Made by a program: the position numbers and the translations under genes | The notes under the pieces: generated by a model | What the model was told of the DNA's origin: nothing | Databases searched by the model: none | What the model saw: the letters and a program-made list of their open reading frames with translations, nothing else | NCBI RefSeq assembly: GCF_001570965.1 | Contig: NZ_BCSR01000018.1 | Span: 1-49,213 of the forward strand | Source: Janibacter corallicola NBRC 107790 | Lineage (GTDB): Bacteria > Actinomycetota > Actinomycetes > Actinomycetales > Dermatophilaceae | Length of the DNA: 49,213 nucleotides | Direction: 5' to 3' | Shown here: piece by piece, positions 45,759-49,213 of the stretch | How the letters are laid out: the number at the start of each line of letters is the position of its first letter | How positions within the stretch are numbered: position 1 is the first letter of the stretch

Positions 45759-46283
45759 TCACCCGATCTGGAACGCGTCGAGCAGCCAGCGCCCGTCGCG
45801 GCCGACCAGCCGCAGGGCCAGTGCTCGCACCCGGCTGCCGTCGGCCAGCACGACCGAGGCCTCCGCGACGTCGTCGGCGGGCTCGCACACCCGCACCCGC
45901 ACCACGCGTGCCCGCCGTGCGGGCCCGGACCTGGCGCCGCGTCGGGCGGCCAGGGCTCCCCGACGTGCCACGAGGGCGTACACCTCGGGGGTGGCCCACC
46001 GCATGATCTGGGGTGCCGGTCGGATCCCGTGCATGACCTCGACCAGCGCCTGTCCGATGTGGGCCGCCCACCGGGTCGGGTCCGGCAGGTCCCGGTCCCG
46101 GAGCGGGCCGGGCAGGGGCTGGCGCGGTTCACGGGCGAAGTCCACGGCCAACGCGTCCTGCACGTAGGGCGCGGGCGCCGGCCTTCGCAGCGCCGCCTCG
46201 GCGTGGGTGGGCAGGGGCACCCCCTTCGGGCTGTGCCGGGGCACGGGCAGCACCCGCAGCGTGTGGTCGGTCGTGGCGGTCAT
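45759..46283 (-). CDS. Rv3235 family protein
   Basis: A 174-residue actinobacterial protein of unknown function. It has a Pro/Arg-rich first half and a C-terminal domain (ALVEVMHGIRPAPQIMRWATPEVYALVARRG...ARVVRVRVCEPADDVAEASVVLADGSRVRALALRLVGRDGRWLLDAFQIG) typical of the family found downstream of secA. AAGGAG nine bases before the ATG supports the start. It follows the LysM gene on the same strand after 36 bp and is probably cotranscribed. It converges on secA. Confidence 0.85.
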   Translation of the reverse strand: MTATTDHTLRVLPVPRHSPKGVPLPTHAEAALRRPAPAPYVQDALAVDFAREPRQPLPGPLRDRDLPDPTRWAAHIGQALVEVMHGIRPAPQIMRWATPEVYALVARRGALAARRGARSGPARRARVVRVRVCEPADDVAEASVVLADGSRVRALALRLVGRDGRWLLDAFQIG

Positions 46284-46319
46284 CGTTGACTCCTTGCGGT
46301 TCGCGGGTGGCGGTCGTGG

Positions 46320-47108
46320 TCAGGGAGTTCCCGGCTCGGGCCCGGGCGGCTGCAGCCGGGTGCCCGGTCGCAGGTCGTCCGGGTCATCCCCGATGACCTG
46401 CCGGTTGGCCGCGTACCAGCGCGGCCAGGACCGGGCGATCTCGGTGGCACTGGCACCGGCGCCCAGACGGGCCGCGGCGATGCCCCAGAGCGAGTCGCCC
46501 CGCAGGACGACGACGGCCGGGTCCCCGCCCTGCCGGGTGCGGCCGGTCACCAGACCGGGGTCGGCACGTGGACCCGGCGCCGGCCGGCTCGGGACCCACC
46601 CCGGCTCGGGCACCTCCGCCTCGTCGGCTGCGGGCTCCTCCGCCAGCACCTCGCGGTCGGCGGGTCCGGCCCCGGAGTCGCCCGCCCCCGATGTGCTCGG
46701 GGACCACCCGGGGGAGGGGCCGGCCACCTGGGCGGCGGTGGCCGCCGTCCCCGGCAGGACCACCGCGGTGGCGGAGGCGCCGAGCACGACTGCCGCCCAG
46801 CGCTGCACGACGGCGGGGGCGTACCGGTCCCGCAGGCCCGTGCAGCGCTCGCCGACCGACCCGGGCAGCCGGGCGGCGGCCGCGAGCAGCGTCGTCAGGG
46901 TCAGCCATCCCGAGGCGAGCGCTGCGAGGACGGCGGCCGCGGCGACGAGCAGCTGGGCCGGTGCCGCACCCGGGTCGAGGCTGCCGGGCAGGAGGCGCCA
47001 CGCGCCGAGGGCGGTGCTCGCGGTCAGGACCGAGCCACCGGTGAGGGAGAGGACCAGCAGCGCGGCGCGGCCCACGTCCCGCCGCGGGTCGGGTCGGTGA
47101 TCACGCAT
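46320..47108 (-). CDS. LysM domain membrane protein
   Basis: A 262-residue protein. Three hydrophobic segments lie in the first 130 residues (AALLVLSLTGGSVLTASTALG; QLLVAAAAVLAALASGWLTLTTLLAAAA; VVQRWAAVVLGASATAVVLPGTA), then an acidic Pro/Gly/Glu linker, then one C-terminal LysM motif (VVVLRGDSLWGIAAARLGAGASATEIARSWPRWYAANRQVIGDDPDDLRPGTRLQPP). It probably anchors to the membrane and touches peptidoglycan. GAGGGGGAG before the ATG at 47108 fixes the start. It lies downstream of a phased TTTGATG array that may be its operator. Confidence 0.85.
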   Translation of the reverse strand: MRDHRPDPRRDVGRAALLVLSLTGGSVLTASTALGAWRLLPGSLDPGAAPAQLLVAAAAVLAALASGWLTLTTLLAAAARLPGSVGERCTGLRDRYAPAVVQRWAAVVLGASATAVVLPGTAATAAQVAGPSPGWSPSTSGAGDSGAGPADREVLAEEPAADEAEVPEPGWVPSRPAPGPRADPGLVTGRTRQGGDPAVVVLRGDSLWGIAAARLGAGASATEIARSWPRWYAANRQVIGDDPDDLRPGTRLQPPGPEPGTP

Positions 47109-47127
47109 CGCTCCCCCTCGTTTCCTG

Positions 47128-47170
47128 TCAAACACATCAGTTTGATGCTGTTTGATGATGTTTGCGCTCG
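47128..47170. promoter_or_regulatory. 10-bp-phased TTTGATG operator-like array
   Basis: TTTGATG starts at 47141 and 47151, and TTTG again at 47161, an exact 10-bp period. An inverted half-site TCAAAC is at 47129-47134. This is the most AT-rich stretch of the window. It lies 20-60 bp upstream of the LysM start and about 70 bp from the divergent 47236 gene. Confidence 0.6.
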
Positions 47171-47223
47171 AATGACAGCAAACCATCCCGTCGACGGAAG
47201 CGCAATGCCTCCCTGTGGATGCG

Positions 47224-47229
47224 TAGGCT
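47224..47229 (+). promoter_or_regulatory. -10 box, leaderless unknown gene
   Basis: TAGGCT, six bases, GTG at 47236. Confidence 0.6.
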
Positions 47230-47235
47230 GACCGC

Positions 47236-47775
47236 GTGCGCTGGGACCGGCTGTTCGAGGACCTCGAGGGGCAGCTCGCTGCCCGCGCCCGCCTCGAGCT
47301 GGACTCGGAGGTCGCCGAGCGCACCCGCGGCGAACGCGCCCGGGTGACTCTCGGCGAGCGGATCCACGGCGCCGGAGAAGGTGAGCTCGTGGTCCACCTC
47401 CGTGGCGGGAGCAGCGTGCGCGGCGGGCTGCGCGACGTGGGGGACCAGTGGTTCCTGCTCGAGGACGCCGTCGGCCGTCAGCAGCTCGTGCTCGGGCCCT
47501 CGGTTCTGGGGATCGAGGGGCTGGGCCGTCCCCGGGACGACACGAGGGCGCGGCGCTTCGCCGTCGGGACCGCGTTGCGGGAGGTCAGCCGCGACCGCCG
47601 GGCCGTCGTCGTGCTCGACGTCGACGGCGGCCGCCGGCACGGGACGATCGACGCCGTCGGGGCGGACTTCCTCGATCTCGCCGAGCACCCCCAGGACACG
47701 CCCCGTCGGGCCGAGCACGTGCGCACGGTGACGGCGATCCCCTTCGTCGCCCTGGCGGCCGTCGTCTCCACCTGA
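47236..47775 (+). CDS. Conserved protein of unknown function, two Sm-like barrels
   Basis: A 179-residue soluble protein I do not recognise by name. A charged N-terminal helix (WDRLFEDLEGQLAARARLELDSEVAERTRGERARVTLGERI) is followed by two similar beta-rich blocks: ELVVHLRGGSSVRGGLRDVGDQWFLLEDAVGRQQLVLGPSVLGIEGL, and RAVVVLDVDGGRRHGTIDAVGADFLDLAEHPQDTPRRAEHVRTVTAIPFVALAAV. Each looks like an SH3/Sm-type barrel (strand, turn with Gly, WF/FL-LED, final hydrophobic strand). The -10 box supports the GTG start. It converges on the BldC-like gene. An RNA- or nucleic-acid-binding role is only a structural guess. Confidence 0.8.
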   Translation: MRWDRLFEDLEGQLAARARLELDSEVAERTRGERARVTLGERIHGAGEGELVVHLRGGSSVRGGLRDVGDQWFLLEDAVGRQQLVLGPSVLGIEGLGRPRDDTRARRFAVGTALREVSRDRRAVVVLDVDGGRRHGTIDAVGADFLDLAEHPQDTPRRAEHVRTVTAIPFVALAAVVST

Positions 47776-47784
47776 GGGAGGTGC

Positions 47785-48000
47785 TCAGTCCTCGGTGCCG
47801 TCGCGCTGGACGAACTCCCGGGTCCGGGCGTACATCCGCTCGATGTAGGCGTCGAGCTCGGCGACCTCGACGCGCCACTGGCCGCGCCCACCCACCTTGA
47901 TCGCGGGCAGCTCGCCGCTGCGTACGAGGGCGTATGCCTGCGCCGAGGAGATGCCGAGCACGTCGGAGACCTCGGTGAGCGGGACGAAACGACGGGCCAT
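47785..48000 (-). CDS. BldC/excisionase-type helix-turn-helix protein
   Basis: A 71-residue DNA-binding protein: FVPLTEVSDVLGISSAQAYALVRSGELPAIKVGGRGQWRVEVAELDAYIERMYARTREFVQRDG. The helix-turn-helix (7-30) and the wing (IKVGGRGQWRV) are the MerR-like fold shared by excisionases and BldC. There is no effector domain. Minus-strand CAGAAT (48012 down to 48007) lies six bases before the ATG, indicating a leaderless start. No phage genes surround it, so a regulatory rather than excisionase role is likely. The phased TTTGATG array 640 bp away is a possible target. Confidence 0.88.
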   Translation of the reverse strand: MARRFVPLTEVSDVLGISSAQAYALVRSGELPAIKVGGRGQWRVEVAELDAYIERMYARTREFVQRDGTED

Positions 48001-48006
48001 GCGGCA

Positions 48007-48012
48007 ATTCTG
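48007..48012 (-). promoter_or_regulatory. -10 box, leaderless BldC-like gene
   Basis: Minus-strand CAGAAT, six bases, ATG at 48000. Confidence 0.5.
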
Positions 48013-48130
48013 CCATTGCTGCCGGGGGCCACCGACGGGTGCGCGCCATTGCCTGTGGACGCTCGGGGAGCGAAGTGGGCCGACTCACGGCATGATGCCG
48101 AGGGCCACACCCGAATGAGAAGGACGATCC

Positions 48131-48796
48131 GTGAGTTCCCTGCCCACCCCGCCAGCCCGACGCCTCGTCAAGCCCTCCTGGCGGGATGCGCGACTCGTCG
48201 TCGGGGTGCTCCTCGTGCTGCTCTCCGTCGTGCTCGGCGGGCTCGCCATGGCGGCCGCCGACGACCGCGTAGGGGTGTGGGCGGCCCGCACGGCGATGAC
48301 CCCGGGGGACACCATCGAGGAGGAGGACCTGGTCCGGGTGGAGGTCCAGCTCGGTGACGAGACGGCCCGCTACGTCGGTGCACAGGAGCGGTTGCCGAAC
48401 GACGCCGTCCTCGGTCGGGCAGTACGCGCCGGTGAGCTCATCCCCGCCTCGGCGGTCATCGACCCGACGGACCAGCAGGTCCGGCCCGTGCCCGTGCACG
48501 TCGACCCCATCTACCTCGACAACCTCACCAAGGGCTCCCGGGTCGCGGTCTACGCCGTCACCGAGGAGCCGGAGGAGGGCGCCGACGCCGAGCCCCCGCA
48601 GTACGAGGAGGTCCTCGAGCAGTCCACGGTCAAGCGGGTGCCGAAGCGCTCCCGCGCCGTCGTCGGCGGCGGGTCGCCCTCCTCGGTGACGATCCTCGTG
48701 CCGGAGGAGCAGGTCCAGCGGGTCCTCAGCCTGGACCGGAAGGACACCCCCATCAAGCTCGTTCTCGAGGGCGGCAGCCCAGAACGGGTCGACTGA
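48131..48796 (+). CDS. SAF domain protein (CpaB/RcpC-like)
   Basis: A 221-residue protein with one membrane helix (LVVGVLLVLLSVVLGGLAMAAA, about 22-44) and an extracytoplasmic SAF domain (VGVWAARTAMTPGDTIEEEDLVRVEV...DAVLGRAVRAGELIPASAVI), followed by a beta region (VRPVPVHVDPIYLDNLTKGSRVAVYAV) and PSSVTILVPEEQVQRVLSLDRKDTPIKLVL. This is the layout of CpaB/RcpC proteins of Tad/Flp pilus systems. GTG at 48131 with AAGGA six bases upstream is supported. Its stop overlaps the next start (TGATG), and that gene is CpaE/TadZ-like. Confidence 0.82.
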   Translation: MSSLPTPPARRLVKPSWRDARLVVGVLLVLLSVVLGGLAMAAADDRVGVWAARTAMTPGDTIEEEDLVRVEVQLGDETARYVGAQERLPNDAVLGRAVRAGELIPASAVIDPTDQQVRPVPVHVDPIYLDNLTKGSRVAVYAVTEEPEEGADAEPPQYEEVLEQSTVKRVPKRSRAVVGGGSPSSVTILVPEEQVQRVLSLDRKDTPIKLVLEGGSPERVD

Positions 48797-49213
48797 TGCC
48801 GGCGAGCGTCCTGACCGCGCTCCCGCACGAGTGGGAGGCCCGCATGGTCGCGGTCATCGACGGGCTGCCCGGGGTCTGCGTCAGCCGGCGGTGCGTCGAC
48901 CTGGCCGACCTGCTCGCCAATGCCTCGGCCGGCCACGGCGACATCGCGCTGGTCTCCGCGGACCTGCGCGGGTTGGACCGGGACGCGGTCGACCACCTGC
49001 GCCGCCACGGGGTCACCGCCGTCGGCGCCAGCCCCGACGGCGCGGAGGACGGCGAGCGCCACCTGCGTGCCCTCGGCGTCGAGCGGCACCTGCACCTCGG
49101 TACGCCCGGGGAGGAGGTCGTCCACGCCCTGCGGCCCGACGAGGACGCCCCGGGCACGACGCCCCCCGCGGAGGAGGCGGCCGAGGAGGAGGAAGGGGGC
49201 GTGCCCGCCGACC
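48796..49213 (+). CDS. CpaE/TadZ-like protein, N-terminal part
   Basis: A frame opening at ATG 48796 and leaving the window at the right edge (139 codons seen). The visible part is a receiver-like alpha/beta domain (WEARMVAVIDGLPGVCVSRRCVDLADLLANASAGHGDIALVSADLRGLDRDAVDHLRRHGVTAVGASP...HLRALGVERHLHLGT) followed by an acidic Pro/Glu-rich linker. No ParA-type Walker box has appeared yet; in CpaE/TadZ proteins it follows such a linker. Coupling to the SAF gene supports a Tad pilus localisation ATPase. The call rests on context and partial sequence. Confidence 0.65.
   Translation, partial: MPASVLTALPHEWEARMVAVIDGLPGVCVSRRCVDLADLLANASAGHGDIALVSADLRGLDRDAVDHLRRHGVTAVGASPDGAEDGERHLRALGVERHLHLGTPGEEVVHALRPDEDAPGTTPPAEEAAEEEEGGVPAD

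Noticed and set aside
47785-48000. True phage excisionase
   Set aside because: No integrase, attachment site or phage gene lies nearby, and this small protein is commonly found in this chromosomal position in actinobacteria.

Overview
This window is about 72% GC chromosomal DNA from an actinobacterium. GTG starts are frequent, and it carries WhiB2, mycothione reductase, CofD (F420 synthesis), MtrA-MtrB-LpqB, an acyl-CoA carboxylase with an epsilon subunit, and Rv3235-like, DUF3499 and DUF5719 proteins. Gene order and content fit Micrococcales, possibly Intrasporangiaceae or a relative; the family-level placement is inference. I see no rRNA, tRNA, CRISPR array, insertion sequence or prophage. 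Coding density is high, and the only gene-free stretch over 300 bp is 17270-17586.

Left part (1-13.3 kb): the end of a possible methyltransferase, RNase HI, a MOSC protein, the acyl-CoA carboxylase epsilon and beta subunits facing biotin ligase, a class III nucleotidyl cyclase, a two-component system, a GtrA membrane protein, purK-purE, a CoA-binding protein, a UDP-glucose dehydrogenase resembling the E. coli type, an acyl-CoA dehydrogenase and a 3-hydroxyacyl-CoA dehydrogenase. Middle (13.3-23 kb): an LCP cell-wall ligase facing a family 2 glycosyltransferase, the 3-oxoacid CoA-transferase pair, a secreted peptidoglycan-binding hydrolase, a TIGR03089 protein, a HhH-GPD DNA glycosylase, a DUF6318 lipoprotein and cofD.

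From 21.9 to 45.7 kb the order cofD - whiB2 - (giant glycosyltransferase, DUF5719) - metallopeptidase-like - DUF3499 - manB - Trm112 - SIS protein - mycothione reductase - DUF808 - ahcY - mtrA - mtrB - lpqB - comF - hpf - YcaQ family - secA parallels the M. tuberculosis Rv3240c-Rv3261 neighbourhood as I remember it. manA and tmk are absent from their usual places, while mtr and a DUF808 gene are present. The right end holds an Rv3235/LysM pair, an unknown two-barrel protein, a small BldC/excisionase-like DNA-binding protein, and the start of what looks like a Tad pilus locus (SAF/CpaB-like and CpaE/TadZ-like).

Nineteen genes or leader ORFs have a TANNNT-like -10 box exactly 6 or 7 nt before the start codon, which is the signature of leaderless transcription. 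It repeatedly decides the start codon. In two cases (gtrA and hpf) the implied leaderless start is a short upstream ORF rather than the gene itself. At birA/accB two divergent leaderless promoters overlap at one TA step. Other unexplained structure includes a 9-mer (CCCCCTTCG/CGAAGGGGG) seen 23 times, related long inverted repeats filling convergent gene gaps, a GACAC palindrome at whiB2, and a 10-bp-phased TTTGATG array near a BldC-like gene.
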